Source of the DNA: Oligoflexia bacterium | Lineage (GTDB): Bacteria; Bdellovibrionota; UBA1018 | NCBI GenBank assembly: GCA_025352185.1 | Contig: JANXTV010000143.1 | Location: forward strand, 1-18,154 | Direction: 5' to 3' | Length of the DNA stretch: 18,154 nucleotides | Shown here: positions 7,628-14,639 of the stretch, one piece after another | How the letters are laid out: each line of letters starts with the position of its first letter | Position numbering within the stretch: position 1 is the first letter of the stretch | Program-made: the position numbers and the translations under genes | Notes under the pieces: generated by a model | The model's database searches: none | The model's input: only the letters and a program-made list of their open reading frames with translations | Told to the model about the DNA's origin: nothing

Positions 7628-8224
7628 CTAGCTCGCTTTTTTCTTCGGGACCGGCGGAGGGATTTTCATCATTCCGGTTTGCCACGGGTCGGGCAGCGCG
7701 GAGTTTGGATAGGCCGGTTTTTTCGGAATTCCCTTTTTCGGTGGTGGATCCATCACGTGAGTCGACTCGTCGTCATCCGCGAATTGTAAGCTCGGGGATT
7801 CCATCACGGTCATGGTCGCCGTCTTCGTATCGACCGCACCCTGCAGGAACTGGCCGTCATTTGAAATCGCGAGCGCGGGATCGTTCAGGGCCACGTTTAG
7901 ACCGACGGTGTGCTCATTTCCGAGAGCGTGCACGATCATCGAAATTCGGTTTTGTTGAATCAGAAGATTCAGCTTAAATCGCCCAATACCCGGGCTATTC
8001 AAGGCGACTTCGAGGGCCTTTTCACGGGCAAATTTCAGCTTCTGGTCGTCCGGTAGAATCGCGAGGATCATCTGTTCGACCGCGTAGGAAGTCACGGGAT
8101 CGGCTTGAAGCTTAATGATCTCCCCTCGGAAACGCATCGTCGGCGTCGCACCCGTCATAATATAGAGGTCGGATGAGCCCGTGAGAATCAGCGTCTCGAG
8201 AAGCTGCTTAATGGTGACATTCAT
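7628..8224 (-). CDS. Orphan PilT/PilU N-terminal-domain protein
   Basis: The 198-residue product matches only the N-terminal domain of type IV pilus retraction ATPases: IKQLLETLILTGSSDLYIMTG and TPTMRFRGEIIKL (about 5-39), then ILAILPDDQKLKFAREKALEVAL and GIGRFKLNLLIQQNRISMIVHAL (about 53-101). It then diverges. There is no Walker A or B, and the RecA-like ATPase core is replaced by an acidic linker (FADDDESTH, about 148-156) and a Pro/Lys-rich tail (PPPKKGIPKKP, PPPVPKKKAS). It may be a regulator or docking partner of PilT/PilB ATPases rather than a motor. The frame is open upstream to 8401, but the ATG at 8224 has AAGGTGAG one base upstream and starts exactly where homology begins; the longer form would overlap the divergent gene. 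No pilus genes are nearby. Confidence 0.72.
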   Translation of the reverse strand: MNVTIKQLLETLILTGSSDLYIMTGATPTMRFRGEIIKLQADPVTSYAVEQMILAILPDDQKLKFAREKALEVALNSPGIGRFKLNLLIQQNRISMIVHALGNEHTVGLNVALNDPALAISNDGQFLQGAVDTKTATMTVMESPSLQFADDDESTHVMDPPPKKGIPKKPAYPNSALPDPWQTGMMKIPPPVPKKKAS

Positions 8225-8344
8225 ACTCACCTTCTTTTCGGAGTCTAACCCCCACCCCTGAACAGTCTTAACGGTTAGTCCCCCGGCCACTGAGGCCGTT
8301 TTAAGCTCGAATATATTAAAATAGCCCGCGGGACAGGATGTGCT
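8225..8344. promoter_or_regulatory. Divergent promoter region between PilT-N-like and zinc-protein genes
   Basis: This 120-bp stretch separates two divergent starts. An AT-rich block at 8309-8323 (TATATTAAAAT) is the best -10 candidate for the rightward gene. No convincing -35 was found. AGGA at 8335-8338, six bases before the ATG at 8345, is the rightward ribosome-binding site. Confidence 0.35.
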
Positions 8345-8875
8345 ATGTCTGCCTTCGCTATGAGCAATACCTGCGAAACCTGCCGTCAGCCTACCGCCCA
8401 AACGGCGTGCGAACTCTGTGAAAACGCCCTTTGCCGCGACTGCGTGCTCTCCCCGCCGGGCGGGTCCTTCGCGCTGTTAAAAGAGGTTCCCGGGGAGCTC
8501 ACCCACGCGATTTATTGCCGATTTTGCTTTGACGAAAAGGTGCAACCGGCGCTCACCCGCTACGAGGAAACCCTTGAAAAGGCTAAACAGGTTTCTGTTT
8601 TCTTCGTTACCCAGCGGAAAGAAGTCCCGCTGATTAAAAAGTCGAAAGTCACTCTCCGCATAAAAGAGTGTATCGACCGCGACGAAACGATTCTGCGCCT
8701 GGCGTTTCTCGCCGCGAACGAAGGCTTTAACGCTCTCATCGACACCGAAGTCGCTTACCAAAAGGTGCGGAATCACGCGCATCAAAAAACGCTCTGGAGC
8801 GGGAGCGGAGTCGCGGCCGAAATCGACGAAGCAAAACTCGACCGACAGTTTAAGCGCAACCAAATCTATCGATAA
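8345..8875 (+). CDS. Eight-cysteine zinc-binding protein of unknown function
   Basis: The 176-residue protein begins with an apparent cross-brace zinc module: C10-x2-C13, C22-x2-C25, C30-x2-C33 and C58-x2-C61. This could hold two zinc ions in a B-box/FYVE-like arrangement. The remaining ~115 residues are mixed helix and strand: a charged helix (TRYEETLEKAKQ), KEVPLIKKSKVTLRIKECI, and a C-terminal AANEGFNALIDTEVAYQ segment that faintly resembles the YbjQ/DUF74 'GANA(V/L)' strand pair. That resemblance is weak and I do not assign the family. No signal peptide or membrane helix is seen. ATG 8345 has AGGA six bases upstream; ATG 8360 is a possible alternative start that keeps all eight cysteines. 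Function unknown. Confidence 0.75.
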   Translation: MSAFAMSNTCETCRQPTAQTACELCENALCRDCVLSPPGGSFALLKEVPGELTHAIYCRFCFDEKVQPALTRYEETLEKAKQVSVFFVTQRKEVPLIKKSKVTLRIKECIDRDETILRLAFLAANEGFNALIDTEVAYQKVRNHAHQKTLWSGSGVAAEIDEAKLDRQFKRNQIYR

Positions 8876-8931
8876 GTCCGGACTCCCCTCGGGATCCACC
8901 GACGGACGCGGCACGCGGATCGCCCTCACAC

Positions 8932-8938
8932 GGAGAGG
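8932..8938 (+). promoter_or_regulatory. Strong Shine-Dalgarno selecting a GTG start
   Basis: GGAGAGG lies six bases before GTG 8945. The later ATG at 8999 has its only purine-rich stretch directly abutting it, so the GTG is the better start for the PA2779-family gene. Confidence 0.7.
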
Positions 8939-8944
8939 CCTAAA

Positions 8945-9385
8945 GTGCCCCTTCGTCCACGGCCCTCACGTGGCACCTGGGTTGCACTCTTGGAAAGGAT
9001 GAACCCTTTCGCCCCATTTCTGCGACCCGTTTCCTTAGGTCTCATCATCGTCCTTTCGGGAATTCCCGGAATTGCGGCGGCGTCCCTTCCGGGAACCGGC
9101 TCGGGAATGATCAGTACGCGAGAAGCGGTCGGTAAACTCTCGAGATCCGCGACGGTCGAACGCATACGTACTTACATCGCGCGTCCAGAAGTCGTCACCG
9201 AGATGGTGAAACACGGGCTGAATCCGTCCGAGGTTTCCACCCGACTCGCCTCGATGTCGCCTTCCGAACTCCGACAAATTTCCGAAAGTGTTACGCGAGC
9301 GGAAGCGGGAGGCGAAGTCATCGTGATTGGGCTGACGACCGTACTCCTCGTCGTGATTATTCTCCTGCTGATGAACCGGATTTAA
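8945..9385 (+). CDS. PA2779-family small membrane/exported protein
   Basis: The 146-residue protein has an N-terminal hydrophobic segment (about 28-46, PVSLGLIIVLSGIPGIAAAS) that could be a signal peptide with an unusually long basic leader. A soluble core follows, with the family pattern ISTREAV, VERIRTYIARPEVVTEMVKHGLNPSEVSTRLASMSPSEL (about 56-109). A C-terminal transmembrane helix (about 124-143) ends in MNRI. This layout and the 'helix-gLnP.e...Rl..lsd.El' pattern match the PA2779 family known from Pseudomonas. The next gene, 4 nt away, is a PA2778-family peptidase, which is the usual partner and strengthens both calls. The molecular role is not established as far as I know. The GTG start is chosen on its ribosome-binding site. 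Confidence 0.85.
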   Translation: MPLRPRPSRGTWVALLERMNPFAPFLRPVSLGLIIVLSGIPGIAAASLPGTGSGMISTREAVGKLSRSATVERIRTYIARPEVVTEMVKHGLNPSEVSTRLASMSPSELRQISESVTRAEAGGEVIVIGLTTVLLVVIILLLMNRI

Positions 9386-9389
9386 GCAC

Positions 9390-10304
9390 GTGAGTCCCCT
9401 CGATTTCCGTAGCGGATTACTCGTTGCCTGCGCACTCAGCCTTTTTTCGTGCGCGACTCCGACCCGTGAAACCGACGCCCTCCTCGCCCGCGAACGAGAC
9501 CTTCCGTATCACGCTGAAATTGCGAATATCCCTTTCCAAGACCAAACCGAGACTTCCTGCGGACCGACGACCCTCTCGATGGCGCTCGGTTACGCGGGGA
9601 ACCCGACACCGAATGAAATGCTCGGACGGGAGATTTTTTCGCCCGAACTTAACGGAACCCTCCAGCAGCCCCTAATCGACGCCGCTCGACGCCGGGGAAT
9701 GATGGCAGTTCCGGTCCACGGACTCGAGAATGTACTCCGGGAAATCACGGGCGGGTATCCCGTCATCGTCTTCGAAAACCTCGCATTCAACTGGTACCCA
9801 CGTTGGCACTACGCCCTGGTCGTGGGCTACGACTTAAGCGAATCGACTGTCATCCTGCATACGGGACACGACGAGCGCAAACACTGGGATCTGCGAAAAT
9901 TCGAGCGCTCCTGGGTCTACGGGGATTACTGGGGCCTGGTCGTTCTTCCGCCGGGGAAACTCTCCGCATCGGCCTCCGAACTCGAAAATATGGATGCCGG
10001 TGCCGCCCTCGAAGACCTCGGTTTTCTAGAATCGGCGCGGGCAACTTACTCCGCGGTACTCGCACGGTGGCCCCGGAGTCTCGCCGCCCGGATCGGCCTG
10101 GGAAACGTGGCCCTCGCCACGGGCGAATTAGGTAAAGGGATCTTCCAGCTCCGCCGCGCGGTCGGGGAACATCCGGAGTCGGAAATCGCAAAGACGAATC
10201 TTGCCGCGGCGGAAAAGGCCGTTCGCCAAAAGGGAATCAGCTCGATCCGGGGTGGACTGCGGCGAGCTTCCCTCGGCACCGGGCAGTCCGCGCGGGGACT
10301 GTAG
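9390..10304 (+). CDS. PA2778-family C39-like cysteine peptidase lipoprotein with TPR
   Basis: The 304-residue product has a lipoprotein signal ending LSLFSC (lipidated C21), placing it in the cell envelope. A papain-like C39 fold follows: nucleophile region QTETSCGPTTLSMAL (C57), and the His region WHYALVVGYD (H140) followed by D148 and a later aspartate (DERKHWD). The C-terminal third (about 203-275) forms a TPR-like helical repeat (AALEDLGFLESARATYSAVLARWP, AARIGLGNVALATGELGKGIFQLRRAV). Start GTG 9390 is 4 nt past the PA2779-family stop, implying coupling; its own ribosome-binding site is poor. The last 68 bp overlap, antisense, the end of the next gene on the other strand. Family identity is confident; the substrate is unknown. 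Confidence 0.88.
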   Translation: MSPLDFRSGLLVACALSLFSCATPTRETDALLARERDLPYHAEIANIPFQDQTETSCGPTTLSMALGYAGNPTPNEMLGREIFSPELNGTLQQPLIDAARRRGMMAVPVHGLENVLREITGGYPVIVFENLAFNWYPRWHYALVVGYDLSESTVILHTGHDERKHWDLRKFERSWVYGDYWGLVVLPPGKLSASASELENMDAGAALEDLGFLESARATYSAVLARWPRSLAARIGLGNVALATGELGKGIFQLRRAVGEHPESEIAKTNLAAAEKAVRQKGISSIRGGLRRASLGTGQSARGL

Positions 10305-11385
10305 GTTCTAATTTTAGACGCTTTTCGATCACCCGGTATTTTTCAGTGAGTAGGGGGCGGTACTTTTTCCATTCGAGTCCCGACTCGGTCACGTAAGCGT
10401 AAAAATCCCGGATTCCCTGCGAGCTCGACCCGAGCGTAAATTTTTTCCGGGTGACGTCTAAAAGAAGCGGGATCGCCTCCCTTTTCGTAGCTAAGTACCG
10501 GAGGCGGGACTCGTAGAGATCGAGAATGCGCAGGAGTTCTTCCGAGTTTTCTACGGACCGCTGACTTCGGAGTTCGAGTCGCCACTGATCTTTCTTCTCG
10601 AGGGGTAAAAGGAAAGAATCGAGGTTTATCGAATGGTATTTCGATGGCGGGTCCCATTCGGCGGGATTTTTATAATAAACGTCGCTAATAATTTTTCGCG
10701 CCAGATCCTCGGGCGGCATTTTTTCATTCCGATCGAATTCGGCGACGAGTTCGGCGAATCGCTTTCGCTGATCGAGCTCGAGATCTTCAAGCGTCGGTGC
10801 ATTTTCAATATTCGAATAAAAAATACCGCGACCGAGCTCGGGGTGATTTACTAAGTCGACGAGAAAATTTCGAAAAAGTAAGCGATCGCCCGAGAAAGAC
10901 TGCAGGCCGACATTCACGTGGCAACCTCCGTCGTAGACGAGGTCGCCTCCCTTCATGCCGAGTTCCTTCGCCACGGCGAAGAGATCGCGATCGAGTAGTG
11001 GCTGGATTTTAATGAATTCGGCAAGCGACGCGGGTTTCGTCGGGATTTCGATGACGTTCGGATCTAGCGTGAGGCTATGCTCCCAGCCGTTCTGGTATTT
11101 CACCCGGAATGCGGGATTACCGTACCGGTCTTTATACGGAATGAGCTCACAGTCTTTATAGGTCTCGCAGTTCGCGCGCGCCCGCGCGACGAAGGATTCG
11201 AAGGCCCTCCGAATCGTCGGATTATCCGTGTCGTCATTATGACGAGCGGCGCGCCAAATTTTCGAGTTAGTGAAACTGATCTCCGGACTAACGAGGAGCA
11301 TCGGTTCCGCGGCGTACGCGCAGGTCGCTAATAGCGCGAAAGCCCGGGTAGCTAAGAGTAAGAGTCGAAAGACGTGCCCCACCAC
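10237..11385 (-). CDS. Exported amidoligase-like (glutamine-synthetase fold) protein
   Basis: The 382-residue protein begins with a signal peptide ending ATCAYA before AEP (about residue 26). The mature part carries a motif series reminiscent of the putative amidoligase/Gcs2-like ligases: SPEISF (33-38, in place of G-x-E-I-E-F), DPNVIEIPTKP (108-118), GGCHVNVG (153-160), and KYHSINLDSF with WRLELRSQ (249-275), matching the K-Y-x-x-N-L and E-F-R positions. The C-terminal 100 residues are helical and charged. These ligases use ATP, so an exported form is puzzling: the fold may have been repurposed or the export signal may mislead. The start is GTG 11385; AGGGTG abuts it and spacing is poor. The 3' end overlaps the PA2778-family gene by 68 bp on the opposite strand. 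Coding is likely; family is moderate confidence. Confidence 0.6.
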   Translation of the reverse strand: MVGHVFRLLLLATRAFALLATCAYAAEPMLLVSPEISFTNSKIWRAARHNDDTDNPTIRRAFESFVARARANCETYKDCELIPYKDRYGNPAFRVKYQNGWEHSLTLDPNVIEIPTKPASLAEFIKIQPLLDRDLFAVAKELGMKGGDLVYDGGCHVNVGLQSFSGDRLLFRNFLVDLVNHPELGRGIFYSNIENAPTLEDLELDQRKRFAELVAEFDRNEKMPPEDLARKIISDVYYKNPAEWDPPSKYHSINLDSFLLPLEKKDQWRLELRSQRSVENSEELLRILDLYESRLRYLATKREAIPLLLDVTRKKFTLGSSSQGIRDFYAYVTESGLEWKKYRPLLTEKYRVIEKRLKLEPTVPARTARCRGKLAAVHPGSS

Positions 11386-11500
11386 CCTAATCTTAGCATA
11401 ACCGTGAGGTCACGCCCTGGCGTCCGGGCGGCGTCATCTGCCTGACTCTCGATTTCTCACTCGAACGGGCCACGCACCTATGGCAGAGTTTCCGTAAACG
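11386..11500. promoter_or_regulatory. Divergent intergenic region
   Basis: This 115-bp gap lies between two divergent starts. On the minus strand TATGCTAAGAT near 11391-11401 could hold a -10 for the amidoligase-like gene. No clear ribosome-binding site precedes ATG 11501; the nearest AGAG is about 15 nt away. Nothing else was recognised. Confidence 0.25.
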
Positions 11501-12406
11501 ATGGCCACTCAAACGCCCCGACCCGAAAAATCACTGCGCCCTACCCCGATCTTTTCGCTCTCGACGACTTCGGCGAGCGGTCTGGTGCGCGTCGGTTCCG
11601 CTCTCTATTCCGTATCGGATGATCTCCTGTCTCTCACGCGAATCGCGTCCGACGGCCAGGAGAGGCAAATTCCCATTCTGGCGGGAGAACTTCCGGAGGA
11701 CCTCCGCGAACGAAAGGCGGCGAAGCCGGATTTCGAATCCCTCTTTATCCTCGGCGATCAACTCGTCGGATTTGGTTCGGGCTCGACGACGAACCGGGAC
11801 CGCGGATTCAGCTTCCCTTCCGAAACGCTCGACTCGAAAACGCGTGAACTTCCGAAACCGATTTCTCTCCGCCCCCTTTACGAGCGCCTCCGCGGAAAGA
11901 TCCCCCATTTAAATATCGAGGGTGCCGTCGTTCACGGAAAAGAAATCCTCCTCGCCCAGCGCGGAAATTCGGCGGGGGCCTGGAGTGGAGTCATTCGACT
12001 CGATCACACGGCCGTAGTCGAGGGGATCAGCCCCGGGAACGAAATCGGAGAGGGTGCTTACCTCGCCGATCACGACCTCAGTCCTGAACTTCCGTTAGGC
12101 TATGGTTTTACCGATCTGGCGACTGACCCTCGCGATCCGAACGCCGTCTGGTTCCTCGCCGTCCGAGAAGAATCGAAGGATGCGTACGAAGACGGAGCCT
12201 TTAGCGGCGCAATCCTGGGCGAGCTGAAATTTTCGAAGTCCGGCACGCCGAAAGTCGCCTCGCTGACCACCCTGGAAATCGAAGCAAAACCCGAGGGTCT
12301 TTGGCTCGAGCCCGGCGACGACGGAAGTCTGACCGCCTTTTTGGTGACCGACGCCGATTCCAGCACCGTTCGCTCGACCCTTTACGGACTGCTCCTAAAC
12401 CGGTAG
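11501..12406 (+). CDS. DUF6929-like beta-propeller protein
   Basis: The 301-residue protein lacks a signal peptide or membrane helix. Successive strand-rich segments suggest a beta-propeller: LVRVGSALYSVSDDLLSLTRI (about 29-48), ERKAAKPDFESLFILGDQLVGFGSGSTTNRDRGF (70-103), HLNIEGAVVHGKEILLAQRGN, YGFTDLATDPRDPNAVWFLAV and KPEGLWLEPGDDGSLTAFLVTD. The 'KPDFE-L, GSGST-R-RG' core is, to my recollection, the hallmark of DUF6929 proteins; no catalytic function is known to me. It is 12 nt upstream of the flavoprotein gene and probably cotranscribed with it. The start codon is the least certain part because no good ribosome-binding site is visible. Confidence 0.75.
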   Translation: MATQTPRPEKSLRPTPIFSLSTTSASGLVRVGSALYSVSDDLLSLTRIASDGQERQIPILAGELPEDLRERKAAKPDFESLFILGDQLVGFGSGSTTNRDRGFSFPSETLDSKTRELPKPISLRPLYERLRGKIPHLNIEGAVVHGKEILLAQRGNSAGAWSGVIRLDHTAVVEGISPGNEIGEGAYLADHDLSPELPLGYGFTDLATDPRDPNAVWFLAVREESKDAYEDGAFSGAILGELKFSKSGTPKVASLTTLEIEAKPEGLWLEPGDDGSLTAFLVTDADSSTVRSTLYGLLLNR

Positions 12407-12418
12407 ACCCGGGGACAA

Positions 12419-13627
12419 ATGCATTCCGAAAAGAACGATTTCGACGTGATTATTCTCGGCGCCGGCGGCGCTGGAATGATGTGCGGGCTCTCCGCCGGAA
12501 ACCGGGGACGACGTGTCCTCATTCTCGATCACGCGATGAAACTCGGCGGTAAAATCCTCATCTCGGGAGGCGGCCGGTGTAACTTCACGAATACGGGCGC
12601 GACCCCGGCGAACTACGTCTCAGAAAACACTCATTTCGCGAAATCGGCGATGTCCCGCTACGCCCCCGGGGACTTCATTGCGATGGTCGAAAAGCACGGG
12701 ATCCCCTACCACGAGAAGAAACTCGGTCAGCTTTTTTGCGACGGTTCCGCCCGCGAAATCGTGGCGCTCCTCGAAAAGGAATGCGCCGACGCGGGATGCG
12801 AGATTCGACTTGAAACGCGGATCTCCGGAATTGAACGCCTCGCAGAAGAGTCGCGCCCCTACCGTTTTGAAATCGCGACTTCGGCCGGGAACTTTCGGAG
12901 CGAATCCCTCGTGGTCGCCCTCGGCGGACTTTCGATCCCAAAAATCGGAGCCACCGGACTCGGCTACGACATCGGTAAAAAGTTCGGATTGAAACTCGTC
13001 CCGCGGGCGGCGGCCCTCGACGGTTTCACCTTCGCGGGCGCGGACGCCGTCCTCTGCCAGGGCCTTTCCGGCGTTTCCGTCGACTGTAAAATCGAAGCGG
13101 GGGGAGTCGTGTTCCGCGAAAACCTGCTCTTTACCCATTCGGGACTCAGCGGACCGGCCGCGCTCCAAGCCTCGCTCCACTGGCACCCCGGAGAGGCCAT
13201 TACGATCGACCTTCTTCCCGAACTTTCGATGTTTGAGTGGTTTAAGGAAAAGAAAAAAAATGGAAGCCGGATGATCGTACGGAATCTCCTTTCCGAAGTC
13301 CTCCCCTCCCGGTTTGCCGAGAAACTCTGCGATCTCGAATTTCCCGATACGCTCCCCCTCCCCCAGGTTTCCGAGAAAAATCTCGAGGCGTTCTGCGCTA
13401 AACTCCATGCGTGGAAAATGAAACCCGCCGGTACCGTCGGCTATTCGAAGGCCGAAGTCACGCGCGGGGGTATCGACACAAACGAACTTTCCTCAAAAAC
13501 TCTCGAAGCGAAAAAAGTTTCCGGACTCTACTTCATCGGCGAAGTCGTCGATGTGACGGGGTGGCTCGGCGGATATAACTTCCAGTGGGCCTGGGCCTCC
13601 GGGTGGGCCGCCGGGCAGGTGGTTTAG
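12419..13627 (+). CDS. BaiN/HI0933-type FAD-dependent oxidoreductase
   Basis: The 402-residue flavoprotein has an N-terminal dinucleotide-binding Rossmann motif DVIILGAGGAGMMCGL (about 9-24, GxGxxG) ending at the acidic LILD (34-37). It also carries the family signature GGKILISGGGRCNFTN (43-58). The C-terminus carries GYSKAEVTRGGID, then SGLYFIGEVVDVTGWLGGYNFQWAWASGWAAGQ, which completes the FAD site and is typical of HI0933/YhiN/BaiN proteins. Physiological substrates are known for few members (BaiN acts on bile acids); here the substrate is unknown. Length fits the family. GGGGA lies three bases before the ATG, 12 nt after the preceding stop. A long antisense open frame here reflects codon bias, not a gene. 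Confidence 0.92.
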   Translation: MHSEKNDFDVIILGAGGAGMMCGLSAGNRGRRVLILDHAMKLGGKILISGGGRCNFTNTGATPANYVSENTHFAKSAMSRYAPGDFIAMVEKHGIPYHEKKLGQLFCDGSAREIVALLEKECADAGCEIRLETRISGIERLAEESRPYRFEIATSAGNFRSESLVVALGGLSIPKIGATGLGYDIGKKFGLKLVPRAAALDGFTFAGADAVLCQGLSGVSVDCKIEAGGVVFRENLLFTHSGLSGPAALQASLHWHPGEAITIDLLPELSMFEWFKEKKKNGSRMIVRNLLSEVLPSRFAEKLCDLEFPDTLPLPQVSEKNLEAFCAKLHAWKMKPAGTVGYSKAEVTRGGIDTNELSSKTLEAKKVSGLYFIGEVVDVTGWLGGYNFQWAWASGWAAGQVV

Positions 13628-13672
13628 GTTACCTCCCGCCTCCGCAACATCCGGCCAGATCGTTTTTGCCTA

Positions 13673-13702
13673 CTGACCCGTCCCCCCAACGCGAATTACA
13701 CT
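13673..13702 (+). promoter_or_regulatory. Possible promoter for the Cys-repeat lipoprotein, leaderless-type spacing
   Basis: CTGACC (13673-13678) and TACACT (13697-13702), separated by 18 bp, are weak -35 and -10 matches. Transcription would begin close to ATG 13710, and neither that ATG nor GTG 13704 has a properly spaced Shine-Dalgarno. This suggests, weakly, a leaderless message. Confidence 0.25.
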
Positions 13703-13703
13703 A

Positions 13704-14216
13704 GTGAGGATGGAAGGTAAATTTTTCGCACGGCTCATCCTTTCCCTGATCTTGCCGCTCGCTCTCAGCAGCAGCTGCGACCGCGTCGGGGCGGCGAAAA
13801 CCGAGGTGGCTCCGGGAAACGAAAAACCAACGAAAATAGATACGAGTGTACCGAGTCGAAAAATAGCGAACGTCGATACGGCGGCGACCGAGATGGTCTT
13901 AAAGTGCGCGGCCCTCATCCCCGAGGACGCGGGTAAGCCCGCATGCGCAGGAGTTAAAACCGAGGCCGATATTTACTGGGTCGTTCGGTGCACGAAACTC
14001 ATCGAGCCGGCCGCCGGAAAACCCGCGTGCACCGGCGTGAAATCGCAGGGCCAGACCGACTGGGTCGTCCGCTGCACGAAAGAAATCACCCCACCCGAGG
14101 GAATGCCCGCCTGTATCGGGGTCCAGTCCGACTACGAAATTGAGACGGTCGTTCAGTGCGCTAAGGCCATCGGCGGAACGTCCGCAATCGCCGCCTGCCG
14201 CCTCCGCCCTTACTGA
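13704..14216 (+). CDS. Lipoprotein with 28-residue two-cysteine tandem repeats
   Basis: The 170-residue product has a signal sequence ending LALSSSC (C25, likely lipidated) and a low-complexity linker (about 26-63). It then shows a regular array. Cysteines fall at 68, 81, 96, 109, 124, 137, 152 and 165, alternating gaps of 13 and 15, which is a strict 28-residue period over four units. The unit consensus is VVxC-x3-I-x-P-x2-G-x-PAC-x-GV-K followed by about eight variable residues; the fourth unit is degenerate. No known repeat family comes to mind. Each unit could form a disulfide in the periplasm or bind a ligand. The start is either GTG 13704 or ATG 13710, two codons apart. The gene stands alone between a flavoprotein gene and a convergent acidic-protein gene. 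Confidence 0.76.
   Translation: MRMEGKFFARLILSLILPLALSSSCDRVGAAKTEVAPGNEKPTKIDTSVPSRKIANVDTAATEMVLKCAALIPEDAGKPACAGVKTEADIYWVVRCTKLIEPAAGKPACTGVKSQGQTDWVVRCTKEITPPEGMPACIGVQSDYEIETVVQCAKAIGGTSAIAACRLRPY
13893..14198 (+). repeat. Four in-frame 84-bp repeats encoding 28-residue units
   Basis: These are codon-level tandem repeats within the lipoprotein gene. The central units share tgggtcgt(t/c)cg(g/c)tgcacgaaa around 13978-13997 and 14062-14081. Periodicity is clear at protein level and partly eroded in DNA, so the duplication is not recent. Confidence 0.7.
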
Positions 14217-14234
14217 CGGTGACGCTCTCCCATC

Positions 14235-14639
14235 TCAGTTCACTTCAAATAAAATAATTTTTTCCTCTTCGAGCGACTGAATAGCGATCTTCCGCAGTCC
14301 GACGAGAAGGTTGCCGACATCTTCAGCATCCCAAATTTCAAACTCCTCGTGTTCCATGAGCGTCGATACGTGTTCGGAAATTTCCCCGTCTTCAATCCCC
14401 GCGAGCATCTCAACGAGGTCTTCCGGAAGTGTATAAAGCACGGAATCGTGTTCGACTTCCATCGGCTCGAGGTCTTCGAGGCGGACGTCGTCCCAGTCCT
14501 CTCCCGAAAGAACTTCCCAAACTAAACCCACCTCCACGTCCGTCAGATCGGCAATCTCGAACTTTTCGGACGAGCGCGCGTTTTCGGGAGGCGCTTCTGC
14601 ACCATGGGGAGCCAGGAAAAAAGTAGAAATGAGACTCAT
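14235..14639 (-). CDS. Acidic protein of unknown function
   Basis: The 134-residue protein is strongly acidic (runs such as LSGEDWDDVRLEDLEPMEVEHD and STLMEHEEFEIWDAEDV), with few basic residues outside the C-terminus. No signal peptide or membrane helix is evident; the first residues (MSLISTFFLAPHG) are mildly hydrophobic. Predicted helical segments with spaced Trp and Leu (VWEVL, LVEMLAGI, LLVGLRKIAIQSL) suggest a compact helical fold, perhaps an interaction module. I do not recognise a family. Its ATG overlaps the stop of the upstream VOC gene (ATGA, 14636-14639), so the two are translationally coupled. It converges with the Cys-repeat lipoprotein, leaving 18 nt between them. Confidence 0.68.
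   Translation of the reverse strand: MSLISTFFLAPHGAEAPPENARSSEKFEIADLTDVEVGLVWEVLSGEDWDDVRLEDLEPMEVEHDSVLYTLPEDLVEMLAGIEDGEISEHVSTLMEHEEFEIWDAEDVGNLLVGLRKIAIQSLEEEKIILFEVN

Noticed and set aside
8225..8401. N-terminal extension of the PilT-N-like gene
   Set aside because: It would overlap the divergent zinc-protein start, adds no homology, and a strong ribosome-binding site sits before the internal ATG 8224.
8477..8929. 150-codon minus-strand open frame opposite the zinc-protein gene
   Set aside because: The sense frame has ordered CxxC motifs and a good start; the antisense frame looks like a mirror of codon bias.
12620..13408. 262-codon minus-strand open frame opposite the flavoprotein gene
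   Set aside because: The plus strand has complete BaiN-family motifs at both ends; the antisense peptide has no recognisable domain and no ribosome-binding site was noted.
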